Origin: Streptomyces sp. PKU-EA00015
GTDB taxonomy: Bacteria; Actinomycetota; Actinomycetes; Streptomycetales; Streptomycetaceae
DNA: 64,000 nt
Assembly (NCBI RefSeq): GCF_013387495.1
Contig: NZ_JABZEE010000044.1
Span: 62,001 to 126,000 of the forward strand
Reading direction: 5' to 3'
The position numbers were made by a program, and so were the translations under genes. Of the stretch, positions 26,712 to 35,763 are shown one piece after another. The first letter of the stretch is position 1, and each line of letters opens with the position of its first letter. A model generated the notes under the pieces. The model ran no database searches, had not been told where the DNA came from, and was given only the letters and a program-made list of their open reading frames with translations.

Positions 26712-26939
26712 CGGCGTTCACAACGGGGCTTGCGGGTGCTGCCGCCGGCCATCGCTCGTGCCGGGTCGACCTGTTCGAACTGCGCGAGGGTGACCGGCAT
26801 CGCCACATCGAGGGCGAACTCATCCTTCAAGCCGATGTCGACAGGTCGTAGCCGGTCAGATGCTGAGCACGGCGGACGGTATCGATAATGCGAGCGGCCC
26901 CTGTCTTCGCACGTCATGACGGATACGCGTAGGAGTGCC

Positions 26940-29648
26940 ATGCTGTACGGGCGTCAGGTGGAGCAGTCCGTCGTCGATGAGCTGCTGGAGAGCCGGTGTG
27001 GCGCTCTGGTCGTGTGCGGTGCGGCGGGGATCGGCAAGTCGGCGCTCCTGGAGTACGCCGCCACGAACGCACGGGCCCGCGTGCTGCGGGTGACCGGTGT
27101 CGAGTCGGAGGCCGACCTGCCGTTCGCCGCTCTGCATCTGCTGCTGCGTCCCGTTCTCGATCACATCGAGGTGCTGCCGCCGCAGCAGGCGGAGGCGTTG
27201 CGAGGAGCGCTGGGCCTCGGCGGCGGTACCCGGGGAGACCGTTTCCTCGTCGGGCTCGCGACGCTGAGCCTGCTGGTGGAGCTCTCGGCGGAGGGCCCGG
27301 TGGTGTGCCTGGTGGACGACGCTCAATGGCTGGACGGTGAGTCGGCCGACGCACTGCTGTTCGTCGCGCGCCGCCTGCACGCCGAGCCCGTCGCCGTCCT
27401 GTTCGCCGCGCGGGAGGGCGAGTTTCCCGCGCGAGGCCTGCCCGAGTTGCGGCTGGGTGAACTGGACGCCGACGCCTCCCAGAAACTCCTCGCCGAACGG
27501 GCGGCGGACCTGCCGTCCGCCGTATGCGCCCAGCTCGTCACCGAGGCCCGAGGCAACCCGCTCGCGCTGATCGAACTGCCCCGCATGCTCACTCCCGAGC
27601 AGCGCAAGGGCGTCCTCCTGCCGCTGTTCTTCTCCCTCGGTACGGCGCAGCCGGTGACGGATCGGGTGCTGGTCGGTTTCCGTGATCGGGTCGCGGCGCT
27701 CTCCCCCGCCGCCCGTTCCTGCCTGCTGGTGGCGGCGCTCGATCACCACGACGGGCTGGACGTGCTCGCGCGGGCGGTCGGTCTGCTCGGCGCCTCGCTG
27801 GCCGACATCGCCGACGCCGAACGCGCGGGTCTGGCCCGGGTGGGTCCGGGCGGCGTCACGTTCCACCACCCGCTGGTGCGTACCGCGGTGCTGGTGTCCT
27901 GCGACATCGCCGACCGGATGGCCGCGCATCGGGCGCTGGCCGAGGCGTCCGACGACGACCGCCGCGCCTGGCACCTGGCCGCCGTCACCCTGCGGCCGGA
28001 CGAGAACGTCGCGGCTGAGCTGGAGAGCCTGGCGGTTCGCGCGCGGTGCCGGGGCGGGCAGACGGCGGTGTCGGCGGCCTTCGCGCGTGCCGCCGAGCTG
28101 TCCGTCGATCCCGCCGAGGCCGTACGCCGGTGGACGGCCGCCGCGTTGGCCGCGGCCGAGGCCGGTCTGTGGCGACGCGCGGGTGAGCTGGTGGACAAGG
28201 CGCGGCAACGGGCCAAGGCGTTGACGTTGCCGGGGACGGTGATGGGCGAACTCGCCCACGTACGCGCGAAGCTGGAGGTGGAGGCGGGCCGCCCGCTGCA
28301 AGCCGTGCGGTTGCTGCACGAAGGGGCCGTGGTGGCCGATGCCCTACCCATCAAGTTGTCGTTGCTGGGTCTCGCGGGCTACTACACCTGGGCCAGTGCC
28401 ACACACCCCGACCAGCCCGCGCTGGCCCGCCGTACCGAGGAGCTGTGCCCGGACGGCGAGGGGCTGCCGTCGGTCATACGCACGATCAACCGCGCCTTCC
28501 GCCTGATTCTGGAAGGCGACGACGTGACGACGATCGCCTACCCCATTGCTGAGCAGGCCGAGCGCATGCCGGGTGAGCTGCGGTTCCTTGTCACCTTCCA
28601 GGCTCTCTCCCGCGCCGACCACAAAGGCATGCACGACGAGGCAGCCAGGCTCGCCGAGGACTGCCGGGCAGAGGGACGACCGGGACGTATGCCCGAGGCC
28701 TTGACGCTCCTCTCCATCGCCCAGCTCCTCGATGGCCGGCACCAGTCCGCGCGAGCCACGGTGACCACGGGCATGACCCTGGCCTCCGATGTCGGCCAGC
28801 CGATGTGGCGCGACTACGCGGCGGGCGTGCATGCCTGGCTGTCGGCGGTCGCCGGCAACGAGGAGGAGTGCGAGGCCATGGCGGAGCAGGCGATCCAGGG
28901 CGCCGATCACCACCGGTGGATGCCGGCCGCCTGCTGGGCGGCGTGCGCACTGGCGACCCTCGACTTCGGGCTGGGCCGCTACGACGCAGTGCTCGACCGG
29001 ATGGAACGGGCGATTTCCGGCCCTACACGGCATGCCTTCCTGTGGCGGTATGCCTGGCCGGACTACATCGAGGCGGCCGTCCGGGTGGGGCATCCGCAGC
29101 GTGCGCGAAATCGGCTGAGATGTTACACCGAGTGGGCGCAAGCCACCGGCCAGCCCACACCGCTCGCCATCCTCCACCGGGTCCGCGCACTCCTGGCCAA
29201 GGAGAGCGCCGCCGGGGACCTCTACGTGCGGGCGCTGGCCGTGCACGCCGAGGGGCAGCAGCCCTTCGAGGAGGCACGGACCCGGCTGGCCTACGGGGAG
29301 TGGCTGCGCCGCCATAGACGGCGCGCGGAGGCACGTTCCCAGCTCCAGGCCGCCATGGAGGCGTTCGACCGGCTCGGCGCGGCCCCCTGGTCTGCCCGCG
29401 CGGCCGCCGAGCTGCGCGCCACCGGCCAGTCGTTGTCCGACCGCTCGACCACCGGAGATCCGCTGTCCGTGCTGACACCCCAAGAGCTCCAGGTGGTACG
29501 GCTGGCCGTGACCGGCGCATCCAACCGCGAGATCGGCACGCAGCTGTTCCTGAGCCCGCGCACGGTCGCGTCGCACCTGTACAAGGCGTTCCCCAAGCTG
29601 GGCGTCTCCTCCCGCGCCGAGCTGATCAGGCTGCCGGGTGTGACCTGA
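26940..29648 (+). CDS. LuxR family regulator of the LAL (large ATP-binding) type
   Basis: A 902-residue regulator. An N-terminal AAA-type ATPase has Walker A GAAGIGKS (residues 27-34) and a Walker B region VVCLVDDAQWLD. A long helical TPR-like middle follows, and the C-terminal LuxR helix-turn-helix reads LTPQELQVVRLAVTGASNRE and LFLSPRTVASHLYKAF. LAL proteins are often pathway-specific activators. ATG 26940 follows TAGGAG and is preferred to the ATG at 26916. It reads towards a minus-strand hypothetical gene and may control the nearby SDR-CMD genes; that link is inference. Confidence 0.94.
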   Translation: MLYGRQVEQSVVDELLESRCGALVVCGAAGIGKSALLEYAATNARARVLRVTGVESEADLPFAALHLLLRPVLDHIEVLPPQQAEALRGALGLGGGTRGDRFLVGLATLSLLVELSAEGPVVCLVDDAQWLDGESADALLFVARRLHAEPVAVLFAAREGEFPARGLPELRLGELDADASQKLLAERAADLPSAVCAQLVTEARGNPLALIELPRMLTPEQRKGVLLPLFFSLGTAQPVTDRVLVGFRDRVAALSPAARSCLLVAALDHHDGLDVLARAVGLLGASLADIADAERAGLARVGPGGVTFHHPLVRTAVLVSCDIADRMAAHRALAEASDDDRRAWHLAAVTLRPDENVAAELESLAVRARCRGGQTAVSAAFARAAELSVDPAEAVRRWTAAALAAAEAGLWRRAGELVDKARQRAKALTLPGTVMGELAHVRAKLEVEAGRPLQAVRLLHEGAVVADALPIKLSLLGLAGYYTWASATHPDQPALARRTEELCPDGEGLPSVIRTINRAFRLILEGDDVTTIAYPIAEQAERMPGELRFLVTFQALSRADHKGMHDEAARLAEDCRAEGRPGRMPEALTLLSIAQLLDGRHQSARATVTTGMTLASDVGQPMWRDYAAGVHAWLSAVAGNEEECEAMAEQAIQGADHHRWMPAACWAACALATLDFGLGRYDAVLDRMERAISGPTRHAFLWRYAWPDYIEAAVRVGHPQRARNRLRCYTEWAQATGQPTPLAILHRVRALLAKESAAGDLYVRALAVHAEGQQPFEEARTRLAYGEWLRRHRRRAEARSQLQAAMEAFDRLGAAPWSARAAAELRATGQSLSDRSTTGDPLSVLTPQELQVVRLAVTGASNREIGTQLFLSPRTVASHLYKAFPKLGVSSRAELIRLPGVT

Positions 29649-29688
29649 GAGCCGGTGTGACCTGCGAGCGGGCATAACGAACGGCGGA

Positions 29689-30405
29689 TCACACCCGGCG
29701 GTAGATGATGGGCTGGGCGGCGATGCCATTGGCCTTGAAATTGGCCAGCACGAACCGGCGGAAGGTGGGCCGGAATATCAGGCTGGGCAGGAAGGCCCGC
29801 CAATTCGGCCAGCTCGCGTGGTTGACGAGCCCGTAATCGGCGGGCTCGCCCTCCAGCGGCCGCATCAACGCGGAGTTGGGCAGCGCGGTCTTGGCCTGGA
29901 ACCACCCGGCGGTGTACTCCCACACCTTCAGCAGGGTCTCGCGATCGTCGGCGTAGAAGTAGTTGAACAGGAAGCAATGGTCCTGACCATGGTCCACGTC
30001 GCCGAGCCGTCCGGCGTTGCCCGCGGCGAACTGGTGGGTCCTGCGCGCCGCCGCGCTCATGGTTTCGGCCAGCTCCTTGTACGCGGCGCTCTCGCGCAGT
30101 GCCCGCAAGGAGTCCACGGACTCGGTGCGGATCAGCACGACGACGTCATAGCGCGCCGGGCGGATGCCTCGGGCGGCCAGCAGTTCGTCGCCCTCACCGG
30201 GCGTGCGCAGGACGGCGCGGAACACATTCGCCTCGCGCGCCTCGACATTCGCGGTCAGGGCCTTGAGCTGGGCGGGCAGCCGCGCGGGAGGGGAGGCGAG
30301 GTGGCCGCGCCAGGCGCCGACCTCGCCGGCCAGCACGAGAAAGCCGTCGTCGGTTGTGGGCAGCACCCGCGCCTTGACGGCCAGGTGATCGTTGATCAGC
30401 TCCAT
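29689..30405 (-). CDS. Hypothetical protein (possible dimeric alpha-beta barrel)
   Basis: A 238-residue cytoplasmic protein of unknown function. The segments RYDVVVLIRTESVDSLRAL and HCFLFNYFYADDRETLLKVW resemble the strands and helices of dimeric alpha-beta barrel (EthD/Dabb-like) proteins. It is an impression, not a firm assignment. The ATG at 30405 avoids a 60-residue upstream extension that would cross the control region. It is divergent from the SDR-CMD operon, with repeated TGACTGATG sites between them. Confidence 0.75.
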   Translation of the reverse strand: MELINDHLAVKARVLPTTDDGFLVLAGEVGAWRGHLASPPARLPAQLKALTANVEAREANVFRAVLRTPGEGDELLAARGIRPARYDVVVLIRTESVDSLRALRESAAYKELAETMSAAARRTHQFAAGNAGRLGDVDHGQDHCFLFNYFYADDRETLLKVWEYTAGWFQAKTALPNSALMRPLEGEPADYGLVNHASWPNWRAFLPSLIFRPTFRRFVLANFKANGIAAQPIIYRRV

Positions 30406-30450
30406 GCGGCCGACGCTAGCCTGGGGGGAGTTCTCGCCGCTTCCGTCACC

Positions 30451-30595
30451 TGACTGATGTCCGTGCGCCACACGCCAGCACGAAGAGACGTCCGCCGTCC
30501 GATCATTGATCAGCTGATGGTGGAGGCGCCGGGCCAGAGGGCTTGCGGACCGTCTGCGTCGGGTGACTGATGTGCGCAGGACACTCATCAGTCAC
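30451..30595. promoter_or_regulatory. Repeated TGACTGATG operator sites
   Basis: GTGACTGATG (30563-30572) and CATCAGTCAC (30586-30595) form a perfect 10-bp inverted repeat, spacer 13 bp, 45 bp before the SDR start. A further direct copy TGACTGATG lies at 30451-30459, near the divergent hypothetical gene. Three copies in 145 bp suggest one regulator acting on both promoters. Confidence 0.6.
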
Positions 30596-30639
30596 GTGAC
30601 GGACGCGCACACCATGGCGGTCTTCCTAGGGTTCCGGCC

Positions 30640-31467
30640 ATGACCGAACGATCGAAGACAGTGCTGGTCACCGGCGCGTCCACCGGAATCGGCCGGGCCA
30701 CCGCACTGATGCTGGCGCGCGAGGGCTTCACCGTCTTCGCGGGAGTACGCAAGGATTCCGACGGCGTCGCCCTGGGCGCGACTGTCACGCCGATCACGCT
30801 GGACGTCACCGACCCGGGTCGGATCGCGGCGGCGGCGGACGCGATCGGCCGCCTGGACGCGCTGGTCAACAACGCGGGCATCGGGGTCACGGGCCCCTTG
30901 GAGTTCGTTTCCCTGGACACGCTGCGCCGGCAGTATGAGGTCAACGTGTTCGGCCAGATCGCGGTCACCCAGGCGATGCTGCCCAAGCTGCGCGATTCCC
31001 AAGGCCGCGTCGTCACCGTCGGCTCCGTCGGCAGCTGGATCACCCTCCCGTTCGGGGGTCCGCTCTGCTCGTCCAAGCACGCCATCCGTTCGCTGAACGA
31101 CGCGCTGCGCATGGAGGTCAGACCTTGGGGCATCCGCGCGGTCCTCATCGAGCCCGGCTCCATCCACACCTCCGCCGTCGACAAGCTCGAAGGCGAGGTC
31201 GAGCCACGACTGGAGGCCATCGGCGACGAGGGCAGACGCTTGTACGGCACCGCCTACCGGACCATGGTCACCAGCGGTCTGAAGGAGGAACGCTCCGGCT
31301 CGAGTCCCGACGTGGTCGCCCGCGCCGTCCTGCACGCCCTGACCGCGCGCAAGCCGCGTGCCCGCTATCCGGTCGGCAAGAAGTCGCGGTTGATGAGCAC
31401 GCTCGGCCGCGTCGTCCCCCAGTACGCCCTCGACCGCCTGCGCCTGCGCGTGCTGGGCCTGTCCTGA
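30640..31467 (+). CDS. SDR family oxidoreductase with altered active site
   Basis: A 275-residue short-chain dehydrogenase/reductase. The dinucleotide motif is VLVTGASTGIGRATA, the NNAG motif is LVNNAGIGVTGPLE, and the Ser-containing strand is VVTVGSVGSWITL. In the usual YxxxK position the sequence is GGPLCSSKHAIRS, so the catalytic Tyr is replaced by Leu while the Lys remains. Either the enzyme uses another residue or it has lost dehydrogenase activity. It is followed after 12 bp by the CMD-like gene in the same operon. Confidence 0.9.
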   Translation: MTERSKTVLVTGASTGIGRATALMLAREGFTVFAGVRKDSDGVALGATVTPITLDVTDPGRIAAAADAIGRLDALVNNAGIGVTGPLEFVSLDTLRRQYEVNVFGQIAVTQAMLPKLRDSQGRVVTVGSVGSWITLPFGGPLCSSKHAIRSLNDALRMEVRPWGIRAVLIEPGSIHTSAVDKLEGEVEPRLEAIGDEGRRLYGTAYRTMVTSGLKEERSGSSPDVVARAVLHALTARKPRARYPVGKKSRLMSTLGRVVPQYALDRLRLRVLGLS

Positions 31468-31479
31468 ACGGAGCACACG

Positions 31480-32130
31480 ATGACCCAGCTCGCCGGAGCC
31501 GAGGCCCTGACCGCGCTCGACCCCGTCTTCGCCCAGCTCGCCGTGGGCGCGGGCCACAACCTGTGGGGCCTGGCCAACCTGACGATGCGGGAGAAGGCCT
31601 TCGTCTGCCTCACCGCCGACCTGTGCCACCCCCACCTCGACCTGCCCCTGGCCATGCACGTTCAGATGGCCCTGGCCAACGGGGTCGAACCCGAGGCCGT
31701 CAGGGAGCTCTACCGCCACCTGGCGCCCTACGTCGGCTACCCCATCCTCGTCTCCGCGTTCCAGCGCCTGACCGAACTCGGCCTCCCCGAAGCAAAGGAC
31801 ACCACGCCAGTCGAACCCGAACCCCTCACCGGGCCATTGGCCCACCTGGTCCGCGATCTGGAAGGGGTGGATCCCGGCCTGGCCGCCTTCACCGAAGACC
31901 AACTCGCCCAACGCTGGGCCCGCCCGCACCTGACCACCCGCGAACGGGCCATCGCCTGCCTGACCGTGGACGTCCTCTATCAAACCCTGGGCGAATCCAT
32001 GCGCCTGCACGCCGCTCTCGCACGCGCGAACGGCGCTACCGACGAAACCCTTCGCGACCTGATCCGCGGCCTGGCCGAGTTCGGACTTCCTCGCGCGTGG
32101 AATGCCGCAAACTCCCTCTTCACCAAATGA
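31480..32130 (+). CDS. Two-domain carboxymuconolactone decarboxylase-like protein
   Basis: A 216-residue protein with two CMD-like helical repeats: the first around MREKAFVCLTADLCHPHLDL and ALANGVEPEAVRELYRHLAP, the second around RERAIACLTVDVLYQTLGES and ARANGATDETLRDLIRGL. Each repeat carries a Cys and His/Gln in the CLTxD helix, but no CxxC pair. It is a second CMD-family protein in the window and sits directly after the SDR gene with a GGAG ribosome binding site. The function is probably linked to the SDR product. Confidence 0.85.
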   Translation: MTQLAGAEALTALDPVFAQLAVGAGHNLWGLANLTMREKAFVCLTADLCHPHLDLPLAMHVQMALANGVEPEAVRELYRHLAPYVGYPILVSAFQRLTELGLPEAKDTTPVEPEPLTGPLAHLVRDLEGVDPGLAAFTEDQLAQRWARPHLTTRERAIACLTVDVLYQTLGESMRLHAALARANGATDETLRDLIRGLAEFGLPRAWNAANSLFTK

Positions 32131-32375
32131 GTCCAGGCCTCGCACCGCGAGATCAGCGGCGGCCGGGAGAACACTGGGCACAGCCCTCTCCCCCTCGACG
32201 CCTCGCAGATGCCGCACCCGGTCGCCGTCGCTGACCGGTGGGCCGGGCCGGCAGGACCACGCAGCACCCGTGCGCTCATCACACTGATGTCCCGCAGGCT
32301 CACCCGGCGAGACCCCCGCACCGACTGGTCGAAGAAGCCGGGAGGAACGGATTCCCTGTGATGCTGCTGGTGGCT

Positions 32376-32849
32376 TCAGTGCTGGATTAGACCGCCGATG
32401 GGGACCGGGGCAACGTGGCCGGTTGCTGGAACGGACTGAGCCAAGGCGAGGCCCACGTCGACCAGCGAAGAGCGGCCGAGGTGCGCGACGTCGCTGATCG
32501 GCGTCCAGACCGACTCGGCGGTTTCGCCGTTCGGTTCAGGACGGAGTTGGCCGCCAGTGATGCGGACCCGGTAGAAGATGCCGACATTCTGGAGTTCGGG
32601 CCGACCAGGGAGTCGGCGCTCCGACGCGGGAATCACCCTTGAGTCCACGCCCAGCAGGCGCTCAACCACAGCGTCCAAGCCGGTCTCCTCAGCGACCTCC
32701 CGGATCACCGCATCGAACGGATCTTCCGCGTGCTCAACCCTGCCGCCTGGCAGAGTCCACGTCTTGTTGCCGTCCGGCTTCACGGCATGAGCGAGCAGCA
32801 CCCGCCCGTCCTCGATACAGACGGCGTATGCCGCCAGTCGCAAATCCAT
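32376..32849 (-). CDS. NUDIX hydrolase
   Basis: A 157-residue NUDIX enzyme. The box is complete: GGRVEHAEDPFDAVIREVAE followed by ETGL, which matches Gx5Ex7REUxEExGU. The preceding strand is YAVCIEDGRVLLAHAVKPDG. Such enzymes hydrolyse nucleoside diphosphates linked to another moiety and need Mg2+. The substrate is unknown. It lies 62 bp downstream of paaX-like on the same strand, so it may be the third gene of that operon. The 245 bp below it (32131-32375) contain no gene. Confidence 0.93.
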   Translation of the reverse strand: MDLRLAAYAVCIEDGRVLLAHAVKPDGNKTWTLPGGRVEHAEDPFDAVIREVAEETGLDAVVERLLGVDSRVIPASERRLPGRPELQNVGIFYRVRITGGQLRPEPNGETAESVWTPISDVAHLGRSSLVDVGLALAQSVPATGHVAPVPIGGLIQH

Positions 32850-32911
32850 TCCGGGAGGCTATCCGTGCGTTCAGCAGGGTGCAGCACCAAGCTGGTCACC
32901 TGTAGCGCCAC

Positions 32912-33796
32912 TCAGCGCGCGGCGCGATCTGCTGCTTCCCGGGTGATGTCGGCGTAAAGGCGGAAGAGGGCAGGGCCGGCTTCGCCGCGTTCTCGTTCGT
33001 GCAGGGCCGCCCAGCACCGGGCGATGAGCTCCCGGGCCTGCGTGCCGGGCCAGGGTTGGGGCAGGAGCTGAGGCGGCAGCAGTGGGTCGGGCTCCATGGC
33101 GCGGGTGAGTTCGGCGGCCAGCTCGACCGCGATGGTGAGGAGTGCGGCTGGGGTGAGTCCGGCAGGGCCGGTGAGCCGGGCGAGGCGGGGCTGGGCGATG
33201 CGGCTGAGGCGGTGGTAGCGGTCGGCGATCTCCTGCAGGGGCCACAGGCGGCGGGCGAGTTCGGCAGGCTCTCGGGTGTCGCCCCTGCGCAGGTCCGTCG
33301 TGGTGAGGAGGGTGAGCGAGCCATGGGCGCCGAGGCGGTGGGCAGCTTCTTCGACGTACGGTTCCCAGGTGTTGGCGCAGACGTACAGTCCGCCCTGGAG
33401 CGGGGCGCCGCCCAGGTGGACGAGCGTCTCGCGCAGGGAGTCCCGGGCCGTGCGCGACGATTCGGGCACCGCGAAGGCGGCCAGGTGCCAGACACCGTCC
33501 CAGGGCGCGAGCCCGGCGTCCTGCTGGAATGCGTGCCGGAGGAAGTCCGCGTTGGGGGCGAGGGCACGCGTGGTGTCCGCGGTCGCGTGCAGCTCCGCCT
33601 TGCGGCCTCGGCCCTCGTGGGTGAACCGGCCTTCGGCCACCAGGCGTTTGACGCACAGCCGCACCTGCTGGTCGCTCATGCCCAGGATGTTGGCGACGGT
33701 GTACAGCTCGTCCGCACCGACGGTGCCGTCCTCGCGGATCAGCGCGTGGACGAGCATGCGGGTGGGGACCTCGACGCGGTCCGTCTCGGCGCTCAC
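32912..33796 (-). CDS. PaaX family transcriptional regulator
   Basis: A 294-residue regulator. The N-terminal winged helix reads MLVHALIREDGTVGADELYT and MSDQQVRLCVKRLVAEGRF. The middle domain WDGVWHLAAFAVPESSRTAR and the C-terminal helical domain (LYADITREAADRAAR end) fit PaaX, best known as the phenylacetyl-CoA-responsive repressor. No phenylacetate genes are nearby, so the effector is probably different. The ATG overlaps the stop of the GNAT gene (ATGA). The palindrome upstream of the operon is a likely target. Confidence 0.9.
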   Translation of the reverse strand: MSAETDRVEVPTRMLVHALIREDGTVGADELYTVANILGMSDQQVRLCVKRLVAEGRFTHEGRGRKAELHATADTTRALAPNADFLRHAFQQDAGLAPWDGVWHLAAFAVPESSRTARDSLRETLVHLGGAPLQGGLYVCANTWEPYVEEAAHRLGAHGSLTLLTTTDLRRGDTREPAELARRLWPLQEIADRYHRLSRIAQPRLARLTGPAGLTPAALLTIAVELAAELTRAMEPDPLLPPQLLPQPWPGTQARELIARCWAALHERERGEAGPALFRLYADITREAADRAAR

Positions 33797-34425
33797 AGTT
33801 CTGTCGCTCCCCTCGTTCCGACGGCGCGACGCATGGTGGTCACCGCGCCGAACCCCAGCAGCCCGCGCAGAAAGGGCGTGCGCTCGGTCCGTACGGCCGT
33901 GAAGCCGCGCCGCTCGTACAGCGCCCTGGCCCGCGGGTTGGTGTCGATCACATCCAGTCTGATCTCCCGGCAGTCCTGCTCCACCGCGACGGCGGCCACT
34001 TCCTCTATGAGCAGGCTGCCGACGCCGCGGCCGCGCATGCCGGGGTCCACGGCGATGCCGTCCATGACGAGTTGCCCGGGGGCCGGGTGGCGTTCGAACA
34101 GGGCGAGGAGCAGGAGTCGGTGCAGTCCTCGCAGGTGTCCGTACGCCCGCAGCACTTCGGAGGCCGAACCTCCGGTGAGGGCCCGGCCGCCGAGCTGGTA
34201 GCCGGCGAGGCCGACGAGCTGCCCGTCGAGGAGCGCGCAGACCGCGCGATCGGCGTTCAGGTGGGCGGCGAGGAAGGGCACCGCCTTGTCCGGCGGGTTC
34301 AGGGCGGGGCCGAGTTTGCGGCCGAAGGCGTCCCAGTACAGCTCGGCCGCCCGCCGCTCGGTTCCGGCCGGAACGCCCCGCCGGACCGTCACCGGTCCAC
34401 CGGCGCCCGTCTCGTCCAGTCCCAT
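33793..34425 (-). CDS. GNAT family N-acetyltransferase
   Basis: A 210-residue acetyltransferase. The acetyl-CoA loop is GIAVDPGMRGRGVGSLLIEE, followed by IRLDVIDTNPRARALYERRGF, the conserved last strand and helix. The N-terminal half carries the acceptor site and is not assignable. ATG 34425 is preceded by AGGGGAG. It is the first gene of an operon with the PaaX-like regulator and is divergent from the exported hydrolase. Confidence 0.92.
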   Translation of the reverse strand: MGLDETGAGGPVTVRRGVPAGTERRAAELYWDAFGRKLGPALNPPDKAVPFLAAHLNADRAVCALLDGQLVGLAGYQLGGRALTGGSASEVLRAYGHLRGLHRLLLLALFERHPAPGQLVMDGIAVDPGMRGRGVGSLLIEEVAAVAVEQDCREIRLDVIDTNPRARALYERRGFTAVRTERTPFLRGLLGFGAVTTMRRAVGTRGATEL

Positions 34426-34463
34426 GCCGTGCTCCCCTCGCGCTTGTCGTCTCTCGCTCAAAA

Positions 34464-34499
34464 CTATCATTCGTGCAACGATCGTTCTGACAATGATAG
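34464..34499. promoter_or_regulatory. Nested palindromes between GNAT-PaaX operon and hydrolase
   Basis: CTATCATT (34464-34471) and AATGATAG (34492-34499) are perfect reverse complements; inside lies the perfect 10-bp palindrome AACGATCGTT (34477-34486). The stretch is strikingly AT-rich for this genome. It probably holds both promoters and the operator of the PaaX-like protein. Confidence 0.65.
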
Positions 34500-34503
34500 C
34501 TTC

Positions 34504-35598
34504 ATGGACCCCGAGCAAAGGCGGTCAGATCTCATGAGTCCGAAGATTCGGCCCCGACGGCGCGGGCTTCGCATCGCCGCGTGGTCACTCGTCATGGTCC
34601 TGGTCGTGGCCGCCGGTCTCGCAGGTGTGGTCCTGTGGCAGAACTCCTACGCCATGGACGAGCAGCGGGTCTCGATACGCCACGGCGGCCACACCCTCAA
34701 CGGCGTACTGGCCACCCCCAAGGACGGCCGCAAGCGCCACGGCCTGGTCGTGTACATCCACGGCGACGGCCCCGTCGACGCCACTCACGACGACGGTTAC
34801 AAGCCCCTGTGGGAAGCGAACGCCAAGGCCGGGTACGCCTCCCTGTCGTGGGACAAGCCCGGCGTCGCGGGCGCACCCGGCAACTGGCTCGAGCAGTCCA
34901 TGGACGACCGGGCCGACGAGGCAGTCGCCGCCGTCGCCTGGGCGCGCGCCCGCCCGGACATCGACGGCCACCGGATCGGACTCTGGGGCGCCAGCCAGGC
35001 GGGCTGGGTCCTGCCGAAAGTCGCCGCCAAGACGCCCGTGAGCTTCGTCATCGCCGTCTCGCCCGCGATCAACTGGCTCCGGCAGGGCCGCTACAACCTC
35101 CTCGCCGAGCTGCGCGCCGACGGCGCATCGGCATCCCGCACCAAGGCCGAGATCGCCAAGAGCGACACCACCCGCCGGCTGCTGGCACGCCACGCGACCT
35201 TCGAGGAGTACGTCAGGGCGATGGGCGGCGACGCGGACGGCATGACCGCCGATCGCTGGGGCTTCATCTCCAAGAACTACACCGCGGACGCCACGCAAGA
35301 CCTCCGCGCCCTGCGCGGCGTACCGGTGCTTCTGGCCCTCGCAGGCCATGACATCAACGTGGACACCGCAGACACGGAGCGCACCTACCGCAAGGTGCTG
35401 GACGCAGGCGGTGCATTGACGGTCGAGCGTTACCCGGACGCGGCCCATTCATTGCTCAAGCAGTCCATCGAACAGTCGGACCTCAAGACCACGCTCACCG
35501 CGCTGTTCTCCCCCCGCTCGCTCTTCGCGGACCGGTTCCTCGACGGCCAACGACAGTTCCTCGAGGACCTCGGCCGAGGTAGCAATGCCAGTCCATGA
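34504..35598 (+). CDS. Exported or membrane-anchored alpha/beta hydrolase
   Basis: A 364-residue protein with an N-terminal anchor (RIAAWSLVMVLVVAAGLAG). The hydrolase core has GLVVYIHGDGPVDATHDDG, the nucleophile elbow GLWGASQAGWVLPKVA with Ser in GxSxxG context, Asp in LALAGHDINVDT and His in YPDAAHSLLKQS. These fit the dienelactone-hydrolase/acyl-peptide-like group. ATG 34504 gives a nearly leaderless transcript from the adjacent palindromic promoter; ATG 34534 is an alternative. Likely repressed by the divergent PaaX protein. Confidence 0.88.
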   Translation: MDPEQRRSDLMSPKIRPRRRGLRIAAWSLVMVLVVAAGLAGVVLWQNSYAMDEQRVSIRHGGHTLNGVLATPKDGRKRHGLVVYIHGDGPVDATHDDGYKPLWEANAKAGYASLSWDKPGVAGAPGNWLEQSMDDRADEAVAAVAWARARPDIDGHRIGLWGASQAGWVLPKVAAKTPVSFVIAVSPAINWLRQGRYNLLAELRADGASASRTKAEIAKSDTTRRLLARHATFEEYVRAMGGDADGMTADRWGFISKNYTADATQDLRALRGVPVLLALAGHDINVDTADTERTYRKVLDAGGALTVERYPDAAHSLLKQSIEQSDLKTTLTALFSPRSLFADRFLDGQRQFLEDLGRGSNASP

Positions 35599-35763
35599 CA
35601 CTCCCGCAAGGTCGGCCATGGCGCGTTGTGCACGTTCGCGTGTACCGCCCGATGCAACGCGGGGTCGCTGCCCTTGCCCTGCATCGCGGGCCCCAGTACT
35701 CGTGGACCTGGTCCGGATTCCTACGGGCGTCGGTGCCCCGTTGACGACGCCGACGTGCGCCCA

